Origin: Emiliania huxleyi CCMP1516
Lineage: Eukaryota > Haptophyta > Isochrysidales > Noelaerhabdaceae
NCBI RefSeq assembly: GCF_000372725.1
Contig: NW_005196379.1
Coordinates: forward strand, 128,247 to 192,246
DNA: 64,000 nucleotides
Direction of reading: 5' to 3'
The notes under the pieces are model-generated. The model saw only the letters and a list, made by a program, of their open reading frames with translations. It was not told the origin of the DNA and did not search any database. The position numbers and the translations under genes were made by a program. Position 1 is the first letter of the stretch, and the number at the start of each line of letters is the position of its first letter. This document shows positions 50,124 to 61,146 of the stretch, piece by piece.

Positions 50124-53100
50124 ATGTCCGCCCTGCTGCTTCTCCCCCTCGGCTTCAGCCCCGCCCTGAGGCCGCTTCCTGCAGCTCCGGCCTGTGGGCT
50201 GCGTTCCGCCGCCGTGCCGCTCGCCCGCCGTGGCGTCGCTGTGGCGATGGACGCGAGCGACATCGACAGTCTGCTCGAGGATGTCGAGGTGGAGGCGGAC
50301 GCCGAGGAGGTGGCTGCGCCGGCGGCGGCGCCGCCCGCTGAGCCGAGCGATCCGCTCGGCGGCCTCGCCGAGGGCAGCTGGGAGATGACGGCCGAGGGCG
50401 GGGTGGAGCGGCTGCGGGTCGCCGTGGCGGGCAAGCTGCTCACGTTCGAGTCGGGCAAGCTGGCCCGCCTCGCCTCGGGCGCCGTCACCGCCGTCACCGG
50501 CGACACGCACGTCTTTTGCGCGGCGACGATCGACCGGCGCACGCCGCCGAGGCCGATCGACTTCACGCCTCTGCGCGTGGACTATTGCGAGCGCAAGTCG
50601 GCGGCGGGGCGGACCAACGGAGGGTACATCAAGCGGGACGGGAGACCGTCCGACCACGAGACGCTGGTCGCGCGGATCATCGACCGGCCGATCCGGCCGC
50701 TCATCTCCGCCGGCTGGTGCCTCGAGACGCAGCTCGCAGCCTACGTCCTCGCGTACGACGGCGAGTGTCCGGCCGCCAGCTCTCCCGCAGCTGCCTGGAC
50801 TGCCTGCACACTCCTGCAGCTGCGCGGTAGGCGTCCACCCGCCAGACGTGCTCGCCGTCTGCGCCGCCTCGGCAGCGCTCGCCCTCTCCGAGGCGCCCTT
50901 CCCCAGGCCGGTGGCCGGAGTCCGGGTGGCACAAGTGGACGGCGCACTCGTCGTCAACCCGTCGCCCGAACAGCTCCGAGGCGCGACACGCCACCGCCAC
51001 GCACCGCCGTCGCTGCCCCGCCGCCGCTGCCGCGTCCGCCGCGTCCGCCGTCAGCACCGCTGCCCCGGCCCCGCGGGCCAGGTGCCACCCTCGACCTCGT
51101 CGTCGCGGGCACCAAGGAGGCTGTGATGATGGTCGAGGGGTCGGGCGACTTTGTGCCCGAGGAGACGCTGGTCCGAGAGCTAGAGTGTGCACAGAGTGTG
51201 CAACACACGCGTGATGCGTTGCAAGTAGAGGAGGCATGACACACGTGATGTGCCCGGGGAGACGCTGGTCTTCAGCAGCTTCCTCGTATTCAGCAGCACC
51301 CTCTCTCCCTCTCTCCCTCTCTCCCACTCTCCCTCTCTCCCTCTCTCCCTCTCTCCCTCTCTCCCACTCTCCCTCTCCCACTCTCCCTCCACCCCTGTCC
51401 CCCCCCCCCCCCATGCCCGCCCCAGGTGGAGGCGCTCGAGGTCGGTCTCGGAGCCATCGCCACCATCGCCTCCGCCATCCAGGACTGGGCGGAGAGCATC
51501 GGCCAGCCCACGCACGCGCCCGGCTTCCTCCCGCCCGCCGCAGGAGTGGCCCCTTACCTCGACGCCTTTGAGGCGCACCCGCCCGCGCGAGGGCGCACGC
51601 GCAGCCGCGCCCCCCTCCTCCGAGCCGCGCCGCCGCCCGGACTGCAGGTGGACGGCGAGGCGCTGCCGAACGCCTACCGCAAGGCGATGGTCGGAGGCAC
51701 CAAGGAGCAGCGCGAGCGGGCGTGCGTCGACCTGCAGGCGAGGGTGGTGGAGGAGGTGGTCGGTGCGCAGCGGCGCGAGGCGGCGGCGGCGGAGGCGGCG
51801 GCGGCGCGGGACGATGAGGAGGCGGAGGAGGAGGGGGAGGAGGGGGAGGGGCCGTCGACGGCGGGCAAGGGCGAGGACGAGGTGCTGCTCGCGTCTGCGA
51901 GCTTCGAGGAGGCGGAGATCCGCGGCGCGCTCAAGAAGATGGCGTGTGAGGCGATGCGCGAGATCGTGGCGGCGACCGGCGAGCGGACCGACGGCAGGAG
52001 CACGACGCAGGTGCGGCCGATCAGCGTGGAGATGGCGCCGCTGCCGCCCGTGGTGCACGGGTCGGTCCTCTTCACGCGCGGCGAGACGCAGGCGCTCGGC
52101 ACGACGACGCTGGGCGACTCGTCGATGGCCCAGCGCTACGAGGACCTCGAGGGCGAGAGAGAGCAGAGACGTAGCCGAGAGAGGGCCGAGCTGGCCCCAC
52201 CTGCTCGAGGGCGAGAAGAGGAGGCGCCTCTCCCTGCAGCCTGCAGCCTGCCTTCTCGCATCCTCGGTGTCCTTGCCGCAGGCGAGAAGAGGAAGCGCTT
52301 CTACCTGCAGTACGCCTTCCCGCCCTTCTCGGTGGGAGAGGTTGGGCGGGTCGGCTCGCCCGGCAGGCGCTGATCATGACTCCTCATTCTTCTAAGAAGG
52401 GCCACGACTAACTCCTCGGCTCGCCCCTCAGGCGCGAGGTCGGGCACGGCAACCTCGCGGAGCGGGCCCTCCGCGCCGCGCTGCCGGGCGAGGACGAGTT
52501 CCCGTACGTGATCCGGACAGAGTCGCTCATCACCGAGTCGTGCGGCTCCTCGTCGATGGCCTCCGTCTGCGCTGGCGCCCTCTCGATGCGCGCGGCCGGC
52601 GTGCCGCTCAAGAGCCTCGTCGCGGGCGTCGCGATGGGGCGAGCGCCTCCCTGCGAGATATGGGCGAGATATGGGCGAGATATGGGGAGATATGGGGAGA
52701 TATGGGGCGAGCGCCTCTCTGCCTTGCGCCCCTCCCCGCCGCCAGCTGCCTGTGGTGGTGTGCCTGTGGTGGTGGAGCTCAGCGTGAGAGAGGTCGGGCC
52801 GTAGGCTCCTCCTGGAGGATTGGGGGGGGGGGGGCGACCCATTCTTCCTGACGGAAATCTTGGGCTGGGGGGACGCCCTGGCCACGATGGATTTAAGGGT
52901 CCCCGGAAAAGAGTTTGGGCCGGCCCCGGGGCCCGGGCCCCCCCCCCCCCCCCACAAGCTTGGAGGGCACCGTGGGGGGACTCAGCGGTGGAGGCCCAAC
53001 CGCTCGCAGGTGGGCATCTCCGCCTTCCAGCTGGACATCAAGTGGGAGGGGCTCTCGATCGAGCTGATGCGGCGCGCGCTGCGGCAGGCGCGCGGGGGGG

Positions 53101-53947
53101 GGGGGCGGCTGCTGAGACACGCCCGCACGGCGCGACCACGACGCTCCCCACGGCACGGCCTCACAAGCGCGCGAGGGGCGGCTGCACATCCTCTCGGAGA
53201 TGCGGAAGGCGTGCGGCGACTCCGAGGTGCGGCTGCCTCCCGGGGTTGGGCGGATCCGCAGCTTTGCGGTGCCGAGCAAGGTCGTCGGCAAGATCATCGG
53301 CCCCGGCGGCGCGACAATCAACGGCCTCATCTCCGACACGGGCGTCGACAACATCTCGATCGACAAGTCGGACCCCGCGGTGGTGACGATCACGTCAACC
53401 TCCGACGAGGCGATCGCTCTCGCCGAAGCGCAGGCAGCGCTCCCCCCCGTCGCTCTTCCGTCGCCCCTCCCCGCCCCCCTCCACCAAGCTCCGTCGCACC
53501 CTCCTCCCGCGTGCGCCCCCTCCTCCACCCGCCCTCCTCCACCCGCCCTTCCAACCCGCCCTCCCACCCCGGCCCCTCCTCACCACGCCCCTCCCCACGC
53601 AGGTGCGCGAGCTCGTCGGCGAGAGCGGCGCCGCCACCGAGAGGGCGCCGAGGCCGTCGGGGCCGCCGCCGCCGCCGCCGCCGCCCATCCGCGTCGACGA
53701 CATCTACGAGGCGTGCGAGATCAAAAACATGGTCCCCTTTGGCGTCTTTGTGGCGCTCCGGCCGGGGGTGGACGGCTTTTGCCACATCTCGGAGCTGTCG
53801 GAGCAGTACATCAAGAGCATCGACCAGGTGGGGCTCAAGAGGGGAGACGCGGTCGACGTGCGCGTCACCGAAGTCAACAAGGACGGCAAGTACCGCGTGG
53901 CCGTGCTGACCGACTTTGAGATTGCGCCGCCGCCAGCGGGCAGATAG
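50124..53947 (+). CDS. Polynucleotide phosphorylase (PNPase), organellar
   Basis: 3'-5' phosphorolytic exoribonuclease of plastid or mitochondrial RNA decay. Exons: 50124-50760, 50831-50980, 51082-51170, 51426-51572, 51648-52152, 52282-52366, 52432 to about 52640, an unresolved piece near 52835-52930, 53010-53093, 53176-53433 and 53603-53947. First RNase PH core: [52 protein letters not shown]. Second core: [94 protein letters not shown]1: [20 protein letters not shown]. The N-terminal [20 protein letters not shown] looks like a targeting peptide. Most introns are GC-AG (50761, 50981, 51573, 52153, 52367, 53434); the one at 51171 is GT. Homopolymers at 52820 (G) and 52937 (C) blur exon 8. Confidence 0.95.
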
Positions 53948-55190
53948 CCCGCTGGCGGGCCACCGGGAGATCGGCTGAACGCCAGGACGCGGGCGCGCGT
54001 CTCGAGGCGTCTCGCGCCGCGTTCCGCCGCACGCGCGCGACCATCTGTACTGTTCGCGAGATGCGAGAGAATGGCGTGGCATGACGCCGCGAGGTTTGAA
54101 CAAGTCACGCTCACGGCGCCTGACGCGTGATGTCGGACTCTAATACACCGCAAAGCGGCGGCAAGGGAAACGGAAACTTACAGTCCGGGGACCGGGCAGA
54201 AGTGGAAAAAGAAAGTGCGACCGCGCGCGGCGCAGAAGATTTCTAACGATTTTCTTCCGTTGAGCCGCGTTGTGTTAGTGTGCCAGAGTGGCAGTGCCGA
54301 GTGTGCGCCAGTCTTCTCCCGTGCCAAGGCGAAAAAGAATTTAAACAAAAGAACTCTCTCACACAGCAGACAGGCTCGACACAGGTGCGAAAAAGAAAGA
54401 AGACACGTCAAATTGGCCGCTTTATAGAGGAACAACTCGGCGTGTCGGAGATGTGTTGATTAACCCTTTTACGTACACATTTCGAGCGAGTGAAAACCAA
54501 CTCCTGAGCACGGCGCCGCAGGCGCCTGTTGATAGGTCCAGGTGATAGCCCTGGATGGGCAATGCATTCGCCTACCTGGGCCTCAGATCGCCCGACCGCG
54601 TCCCGGTGCTCTGTGGTCGGATTTGTGACGCCGCCGCACCGCGCCGCGGCCGGGGGCCCGCCGGAGGACGAGGATGGCCGTGACGGACCGGGACGAGCTC
54701 GGGGAGGTTCAGTGTCAGTGAGTATAGGATTGTAGAGGCCACCCATGTGCACAATATCTTGACTGAGAGCTAAGCCAGGGGAGGCGATGCCGGGGCCGTA
54801 CAGCAGCTTGATGGTGCTTCGCCGGCGTAGAAGCGGCCGCGGAGGGCTCCGGGTGCCTGAAAAAGACGGAGTTACGTGGGCTGTGGGAGAGTTACCGTCG
54901 ACTCAAACGACACTGTGCCGTGATCCTCTCATATATGGCTAAATAATTGACCGAGCCAAAAAAAGTTCCACCGCTACGACTGGAGATATATCGAGATTTG
55001 CTCACCATGAGCGGAAAAGAAGCAAAAGGGTTAAACCACAAAAAAAAACACCGCTCCTCCTTGGGCTCCGAGAGAACCTTGTTGCCGCCGACCTCGGCGA
55101 CGCCCCGACAAGGAGCCCTCGCCGCTACCCTAGAACCCGACCTCGGCTGACGCCCCGACAAGGAGCCCTCGCTGCTACCCTAGAACATAC
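53948..55190. other. Intergenic, 1.2 kb
   Basis: No gene recognised. It includes a copy of the shared upstream motif (about 54287-54335) and the 50-bp tandem duplication before the START gene (55089-55188). Confidence 0.55.
55089..55188. repeat. 50-bp tandem duplication before a start codon
   Basis: Two near-identical copies of GACCTCGGCGACGCCCCGAC plus AAGGAGCCCTCGCCGCTACC and CTAGAAC. The second copy ends two bases before the ATG at 55191, so it is in the 5' leader. Confidence 0.85.
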
Positions 55191-56627
55191 ATGGGAGCCT
55201 GCGGCAGCAAACGCGCACCCAACGTGGAGGAGCGCTCCGAGCGCCTGCACGAGTTCTTCGGGGCAACCATCGATTGCGAGGTCCGGCCTTCCGGCCTCGG
55301 CAGCGCGGAGGCTGTGGCGCAAGACGCAGAGCATGGCAAGGCCGCTCCCTCGGCTGCCGCGCCGGCGGCAGCCGAGGGTGGGCCGTGCGTATTCGAGGGC
55401 ATGCAACCCGCCGGCATCAATGCGCGGCTGTCGCAGGGCGCTCTCTCTCCCGAGGACCTCGAGATCCAGCGCACGGAGCTCAAGGAGGCGGCAAAGCTGA
55501 TCGACTCGATGGGCGCGCGCGGCGAGGAGGCGGCCATCCTCGCGCCGGCCGAGAAGGACGGCTGCAAGTACGAGCTGGCCATCAACTGGGAGTCGTCGCA
55601 CGTCGCCCTCGTCACCCAGAAGATGCAGGCGGTGCCGCTCTCGATGCTCGAGTGCGTCGCTCTCGTGCGGGAGCCCGACCTGATCCCGCTGCCAAAGTGG
55701 CCGGGGCTGCCTCGGATCGAGCGGATCGCGCTGGTCCACGAGTTCACGCCAAACAACGTCGTGTACCACGTCTCGATCGAGCCGTGGGGTCCCTTCCCCG
55801 GCTGCGACTCGGTCTGCTGCGCAGTCGGCTTTGTCCGGACGGACGAGTCGGGCAAGGCGTGCGTCGGCTTCGCGCGGTCGCCGCCGGAGGACGAGCAGGA
55901 GGTGCACCGCGGGTGGTCCGTCCTGCCCAAGCAGAAGCGGCGCACGCGCATGCAGGTCGACGGCTGCGCCTGGGTCGTCGCCCCTTCCGCCGAGGAGGGC
56001 AAGGTGGACGTCACCATCTTCATGAAGACGCGCATCCCGATCCCGCACTGGCTGGTGCCGCCCGCGCTCGTGCGGTGGGTGACGCCAAAGGTGTTCCGGC
56101 GCATCCTCCCCCTGCTCACCGCCGACAAGAACAAGGAGCCCTTCCGCGCGCGCGTCGCCGCCGACGATCGCGGCTGGCACACACGCGCGCAGAGGCTGAG
56201 AGGAGCCCCTGGTACCGTCGCCTCTGACAGTTTCTGGACATGTCCCCGCAGGTACACCGCGGTGAAGAAGCAGCTCGGCCTCGACGTCGCGGACGAGGAC
56301 ACGGCGGCCGGCTCGCTGGCGGCGAGCCCGCCCGACGAAGGCTTCGCGGCCGCCATCCGCAGCTACGACTGGGACGCCGCCGAGAGGCTGGCGACGACGG
56401 CGCAGCAGAAGGCGGACCTATCCGACTCGCGCAAGCGCGTCAAGGCGCTCGAGGCGGCCGTGGCGGCGGGCAGGCAGCAGGACGCCCTCGCCCTCGCAAT
56501 CAGCCCGGTCGAGGAGCGCAAGGTGCGCAACTACTTCAAGAGCAAGCTCGCCGCTTCGTCGCCGCGTGGCTTCTTCGACCCTGCCGCAGACTACCCGACC
56601 CCGCGCGACGTACCCGCGGCCGCGTGA
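55191..56627 (+). CDS. Myristoylated START/SRPBCC-like lipid-binding protein
   Basis: Starts MGACGSKRAPNVEER, a strong N-myristoylation/palmitoylation signal. Exons 55191-56188 and 56252-56627 give 457 residues; the 63-nt GC-AG intron has no stop and is a multiple of three. Residues about 100-330 follow the START pattern: CKYELAINWESSHVALVTQK, PGLPRIERIALVHEFTPNNV, VYHVSIEPWGPFPGCDSVCC, EGKVDVTIFMKTRIPIPHWL and VRWVTPKVFRRILPLLTADK. A C-terminal helical, charged region (RVKALEAAVAAGRQQDALAL) follows. Lipid transfer or sensing at a membrane is a reasonable inference; the ligand is unknown. The exact subfamily is uncertain. Confidence 0.75.
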   Translation: MGACGSKRAPNVEERSERLHEFFGATIDCEVRPSGLGSAEAVAQDAEHGKAAPSAAAPAAAEGGPCVFEGMQPAGINARLSQGALSPEDLEIQRTELKEAAKLIDSMGARGEEAAILAPAEKDGCKYELAINWESSHVALVTQKMQAVPLSMLECVALVREPDLIPLPKWPGLPRIERIALVHEFTPNNVVYHVSIEPWGPFPGCDSVCCAVGFVRTDESGKACVGFARSPPEDEQEVHRGWSVLPKQKRRTRMQVDGCAWVVAPSAEEGKVDVTIFMKTRIPIPHWLVPPALVRWVTPKVFRRILPLLTADKNKEPFRARVAADDRGWHTRAQRLRGAPGTVASDSFWTCPRRYTAVKKQLGLDVADEDTAAGSLAASPPDEGFAAAIRSYDWDAAERLATTAQQKADLSDSRKRVKALEAAVAAGRQQDALALAISPVEERKVRNYFKSKLAASSPRGFFDPAADYPTPRDVPAAA

Positions 56628-58051
56628 GCATCCGGCCTCTAGGCGCGTGGGCTCTGCTATGTGAGCTGTGAGTGCGAGTCGCCGCTCGCAGATGCTATAT
56701 ACGTGTGTACAATATATCCTGTGGCTGTGCGGCGTCGTGCGGTCGTGGGCGGCGCTCTCAGTCTCGCTGTCGCGCTCCGCTCGCTCTCGGTCGTTTCCGT
56801 TTTTGTATTTTTGTATGTTCTCTGTCAGATAAGACGTTCTACAGGCCTTGCTCCTTGGCGACCATGGACGTTGGACCAAGCAACGAAGCAAGTCCAAGAC
56901 TGGGGGCACATGTGGCGGTTACTCAGACAGAGCTCAGAGGGAGTAATCGAGATCTCTGCGAGAGAGTAGTAGATCGCAGACAGTAGATCGCAGACCAGGA
57001 GTGGAGATCGATTCTACCACACAGTCGGGCTTGGTTGAAGATGAAAGATTGAGATCACAGATTGTGGATCGTGTTGGCAGTTGCCAGGAGGTCAAAGGTG
57101 GAGACTGGAGATGGAGAACACAGATCGTAGATCCTCGCGCCGGGCATCCACCACTGGGGCGGAGATTGGAGATCGAGATTGGAGATTGGAGATCGCAGCT
57201 GGCGGCAGCAGGGGTCAAATGGTAGCTTGAAGATCGGAGATCGGAGATGTGCGGTGTGAATGAATCCATATAGCAGAAGACGTTCTACAGGCCTTGGCCC
57301 TTGCTCCTTGGCGACCAAGACTGGGCACATGGCGGTTACTCAGACAGAGCTCAGAGGCGGCGCGAGCCCGCGAGGGCGCGCAGGGCCAGGCCGCGGCTGC
57401 CACGTGCCAGGCCTTCCGCACGCCGCGTCATGGGGGGCAGTGGGGGGGGGACGGGTGTTGGCAGGCGCTCTTGGTCTCCAGTTGGTCTCTTGCTCTCGAG
57501 CCTCGAGCTCGATCGAGCGAGAGGCAGTCAACTCTCTGCCCTGGTTGGCTGGTTGCGACTCCGAGTCCTACCGTGACGCGCCTGGCCGCTGGCGAGGCGG
57601 CGTGACCCAAGCGCAGCGCTCAGCGGTCCAAAGGGTCAATGAGTGTACATTCTCACATAGACTGACGGTAAAGAGTCATAATTTTTTGCACACATTGGGT
57701 GGCACGTGCCAGTGCGCGCCAGTCCCGTGCCCAGTGAGGGGGTCATACAGTTCTTTTGAGCTAGCCCTCGATGTTAGGAAACAAACGCAAAAGGTGGACA
57801 CACGCATGGCATATCGCTCTCGGGCCCACAGACATCACAAAACCAAACATCTCGGACATCCCGCACGCCCGCCGCCCCCGCGCGCGCCCCACCCCGGCCG
57901 GGAGAAAGGGGAGAGGGGAGTGACAGTTTGGGAAGGCAAGTCGAGATTACCTCGCACTCATAAATAAATAGAGCAGTCATCTCCAAGAGAGATGGGCGAC
58001 GCACGAACACAGAGGCACAGTGCGCACCCCGCCCCGCTCGCAGGGCGTGCA
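56628..58051. other. Repeat-bearing intergenic region
   Basis: No gene recognised. It holds the duplicated block at 56833-57360 and a copy of the shared upstream motif (57705-57735). Confidence 0.6.
56833..57360 (+). repeat. Direct repeats around GGAGATC-rich tandem tract
   Basis: TTCTACAGGCCTTG...CTCCTTGGCGACC, AGACTGGG..CACATG and GGCGGTTACTCAGACAGAGC occur at 56836-56940 and again at 57277-57356. Between them (56945-57250) is a degenerate tandem tract of GGAGATCGAGATT/AGATCGCAGAC units. It may be an element with terminal direct repeats or a duplication around a satellite. Confidence 0.7.
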
Positions 58052-58732
58052 TCACACAGGACTGTGTGATTCCTCGGGTTTCTGGGGACTCTTGGCAGGG
58101 TGTGCTAGTCGCTCGCTACAGTCGGACGGTTCCGGCGCGTCTGATAGGCAGGTCGGGCTCGAGTGAGGGCCGCGGTGCGTCGCGGTCGCGGCCAGCGCGC
58201 GGGGCCCGGCTAGGGCTGCGGGCGTGATCTCGACCCACGCGCCGGAGCGCGAGTAGTGCTTGATCAGCCGGGCGGTCGCCGCAGCCACCTCGCGACCGGC
58301 AGCTCGTCGAGCCACTCGCCAAAGGTGCCCTCCTCTTGCGCCGCGGCGAGGAAGCGTTCGCCTAGGCCATATGCGCGGCAAGCCCGGAGGAGCGCCTGCA
58401 AGGAGCACCGCCTCGCAAACGAGACCGCCTTCGACCGAGTTGGCCACTCCATCCCCCCGGGCGAGTGCATGATCGTCGTCCTCCAGCTCCTCGAGCAGCC
58501 GTGCAGCCGTCATGCTTGCCTGCGCTCGCCGCACCGCGTTCAGCTCCTCCTCCGCCGCCGCGCCCTCCGAGGCCTCCGCCGCCGCCGCGGCGGCGGCGGC
58601 GGGCGACGGCGTCGCGGTCGAGTTACTTTTCTGCGCAGGTAGTGGAAAAGAAAAAACGCGTTCACGCCCCACCGAGCCCCCCACGGCCATGCCGCCGCGC
58701 CAGCATGCTCTGCAGCGCCCCTCATTCCCCAC
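58052..58732 (-). CDS. Unrecognised alpha-helical protein fragment
   Basis: Coding-like segments on the minus strand: AEEELNAVRRAQASMTAARL LEELEDDDH (to 58469), ALLRACRAYGLGERFLAAAQ EEGTFGEWLDEL (58395 to about 58295), then in a shifted frame VAAATARLIKHYSRSGAWVE ITPAALAG to a stop near 58052. The first join is a clean GC-AG intron (58468-58396, 73 nt). The frame change near 58290 has no convincing intron, so it is a possible sequence error or decay. No family recognised. Confidence 0.4.
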   Translation of the reverse strand: MGNEGRCRACWRGGMAVGGSVGRERVFSFPLPAQKSNSTATPSPAAAAAAAAEASEGAAAEEELNAVRRAQASMTAARLLEELEDDDHALARGDGVANSVEGGLVCEAVLLAGAPPGLPRIWPRRTLPRRGARGGHLWRVARRAAGREVAAATARLIKHYSRSGAWVEITPAALAGPRALAATATHRGPHSSPTCLSDAPEPSDCSERLAHPAKSPQKPEESHSPV

Positions 58733-58905
58733 AGAGGCTGCTTATCCTCGCTGCCCACGAGGCGGGTCTCTGGCGCGTGCCTGGCGGGCTCAGCCTGCTG
58801 CTCCGGCTCGCGCCGACGTGCCGAGCGCTTTCGAGGCTCGGCGAGTCGTTTTGGCGTCGAGAGCGGTGCTGGGCCATCTCTGCTGGGACGAGCGCACGCG
58901 AGTGA
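58705..58905 (+). CDS. Possible F-box-like small frame
   Basis: A 66-codon frame, MLCSAPHSPQRLLILAAHEA GLWRVPGGLSLLLRLAPTCR ALSRLGESFWRRERCW. The order of leucine-rich helix, then TCRAxSRLxxxxxFWR, recalls an F-box. It is short, without a substrate domain, and overlaps the end of the minus-strand fragment. Low confidence. Confidence 0.25.
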   Translation: MLCSAPHSPQRLLILAAHEAGLWRVPGGLSLLLRLAPTCRALSRLGESFWRRERCWAISAGTSARE

Positions 58906-59028
58906 GATTTGGTCGAACATGGCACGAGACCGCGTGCGTCCTCGTGTGCGGCCCTGGGTGTTGTATCCATTCGTGACCTCGCCTCGAACCCTAAGTTTCT
59001 TTCGCACGAGGCCAGCCCCGACGAGAGC

Positions 59029-59717
59029 ATGCTCCGACTTCTGCGACGTGGCACACCCGCAGCCGCCGCTCGCCACGGCTGCGCAGCCGCCGCCGTGGCT
59101 GCGGCTAGCATCCTCCAGCGCCACTGGCCAGCATCTGCGTTCGGACAGGACAGCTTGGGGTTGCGAGCGTGCCGCACTTGCACACCCGCCGCGCCCTCCG
59201 CTCCCGCCTTGCCACCGCGCAATGGTCCGACGCTTGCCGAGTGGGTGGGCGCGCTGCTGCCCTGCCCGGATGCGCCATCCGCGTCCGACCACCTGCTGGT
59301 TCCGAGCCTCGATGGCGCAGCGCCCTCAGCCGACTCCGGCGCCTCGCCGCCACCGCCGTGGCTGGTGGAGAGGCTGCTGATGGCGGTGCAGAAGAACCGA
59401 ACGACGTACTCGAAGAAGCGCATCCGGCGCAACGCGCAGCTTCTCGTCCGCGGGCCCAAGCTCCAGTCACACCTGAGTGCGCGAGCGCGTGAGGCGAGAG
59501 TGGCCGGCCGGGAGGGGCGGCAGAGAGCACCCCGCGGCACACGACTGTAGGCATCTGCCCCGTCTGCGAGCGGACGCGCGCGCCACATCGAGTCTGCGAC
59601 CGCGAGGATTGCAGGCGAGAGCGCGCTGTCGGCTTGCATTTGGCCCCTCGCGTTCCCCCCGCCAACCCTGCCGAGCCCTCGCCCCCCAGGACTTACTTCA
59701 AGCACCGCTGGATGTGA
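59029..59717 (+). CDS. Ribosomal protein bL32, mitochondrial type
   Basis: Exons 59029-59476 and 59551-59717 (GT-AG intron) give 204 residues. An N-terminal leader MLRLLRRGTPAAAARHG fits mitochondrial import. The conserved part begins AVQKNRTTYSKKRIRRNAQL and passes through HLSICPVCERTRAPHRVC to DREDC, so the CxxC...CxxxxC zinc ribbon of bL32 is present, completed across the intron. The leader-plus-linker of about 120 residues is longer than usual. A plastid bL32 is normally organelle-encoded in algae, which favours the mitochondrial form (established trend plus leader; not proof). Confidence 0.9.
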
Positions 59718-60059
59718 GTGAGGCAACTGCCCCACTCGCGCACTCGGCCTCGGCTCGGGTTGCCCCCGAGAGACAGGGCTCCTCTCCCTCGGCACAGAGG
59801 GGGCGCGCTGCGACTGCTGGTGCTGCGCGTCGCCGTCGCGCCGGCAATAACCGGGTGAAAAAAGGATCTCGTTTTTATGCTATAGTGGCCTTTCATTTTT
59901 CTGTGTGTGTAGAAGAGTGAGGGCAAAGATTTCGTCAGGGAGGGGGGGGGGGGGGGGGCACTGGAAACTAGCGCACACCGCGGCGGAGCATCTCCGGTCG
60001 GCGCCCAGCGCGTGCCTAAGTGTGGTCGCTGTCCGGCGGCGCGGCCTGTCGCCTCGGCG
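59718..60059. other. Convergent intergenic region
   Basis: Lies between the ends of bL32m (+) and the She9 gene (-). A G homopolymer occurs at 59942-59958. Nothing else recognised. Confidence 0.6.
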
Positions 60060-61104
60060 TCAAGATCTCCGTGTGAGCAAGAGCGCCGTCGCAATCGACC
60101 CAGCGAGCGCCCCAGCGCACGCGCTCCAACGCGGATCCCTCACAAGCTCTGCGACCTCGGCCATCCCCTCTCTTACCCCGCCTCTCCCCTGTCCCGTGCT
60201 CCTCCCTCCCCACTCTCTGCTCCCCCCGGCGTCGCCCTCTGTGCACAAGCCAACCGCGCCGCTGCCGATGACACCGCTAGCGCGTCCCTCGTCTCGCCCG
60301 CGCCCGAACTCCTCATCGGCCGCCGCTTCCTCCGCCGCCTCGGCTGCCGCTTCCGCATCCGCCACAGCCGCAGACCCGCCCGCCGCCCGCCGCCCTTGCG
60401 GAGCCTCGCCCCGGGAATCATCTGGCCGGACCGAGGCGGCTCGGAACCCCTGCCGGAACAGCCGCTCGCGCTCCGCCGCCACCGCCGCGACCGCCGCACT
60501 CGTTGCCGCCTCCCTGAGGAAGTCAGCGCGGTGCGCCTCTCTCCGCTGGAGCAGGACCTGAGAAGAACGAGGGCGAGGGGCGTGGGCCGCCCGAGGCCCT
60601 CTCCGGCCGAGGGCTGCCCCGCCCCGCCTGAGTCCCCACGAAAATGGTGGTGTTGCAGGCGAGTAGAGCGAGCCACACGCCCGTGCTGAGCAGCTTGTTC
60701 TTCTCGCCGAGCAGGATCTCGGCGGCGTACTTATCCTGCATCGCACGGAGGTATGAGCGCTGCGCACGCTCAGCCTCAACCTCAGCCTCTGAACGCTCGT
60801 GCAGCGCAGCCGATATGCCTCCCTTGAGTGCGTGCTCCTTCGCCGTCAGCTCAGTGAAGCGTGTCACGTCTACGCTGTCCCAGGACTCTCGCCGCTGCAT
60901 CAAGGACGTGAGCTGCTGCTGCGTCGACGCGTGCTGCGATACGACCTCGTCGTGCGAGGCCAAAGCAGCTGCGCGCCGGTTCGTTGCCGCCTCGAGGGCT
61001 GTCTCGAGCGCCGCAACCGCCTTCTTCGAAGCCTCGATCTCGAGTATTCCACTCGCCTGCGCGGCGCTCAGCCACAGCCGCTCGGCACTGCGACGTATCG
61101 ACAT
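60060..61104 (-). CDS. She9/Mdm33-like mitochondrial inner-membrane protein
   Basis: Shapes the inner membrane in fungi. Exons 61104-60640 and 60557-60060 (GT-AG, 82 nt) give 320 residues. A long coiled coil (LEIEASKKAVAALETALEAA, ALASHDEVVSQHASTQQQLT) leads to the family core AEVEAERAQRSYLRAMQDKY AAEILLGEKNKLLS, a membrane span TGVWLALLACNTTIF, then VLLQRREAHRADFLREAATS, an Ala/Glu-rich stretch and a final span WSACAGALAGSIATALLL. The order coiled coil - TM - loop - TM matches She9/Mdm33. The Ala/Gly-rich region of exon 2 might hide an in-frame intron. A copy of the shared upstream motif lies 45-70 nt before the ATG. Confidence 0.8.
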
Positions 61105-61146
61105 CCGCGCGCCCGTACAAGTTATGACTAAGCTCCTCGCGCCGGA

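Noticed and set aside
32191-61104. Gene cluster for a single pathway
   Set aside because: Neighbours have unrelated functions, mixed strands and long gaps; nothing indicates co-regulation beyond the shared upstream motif.
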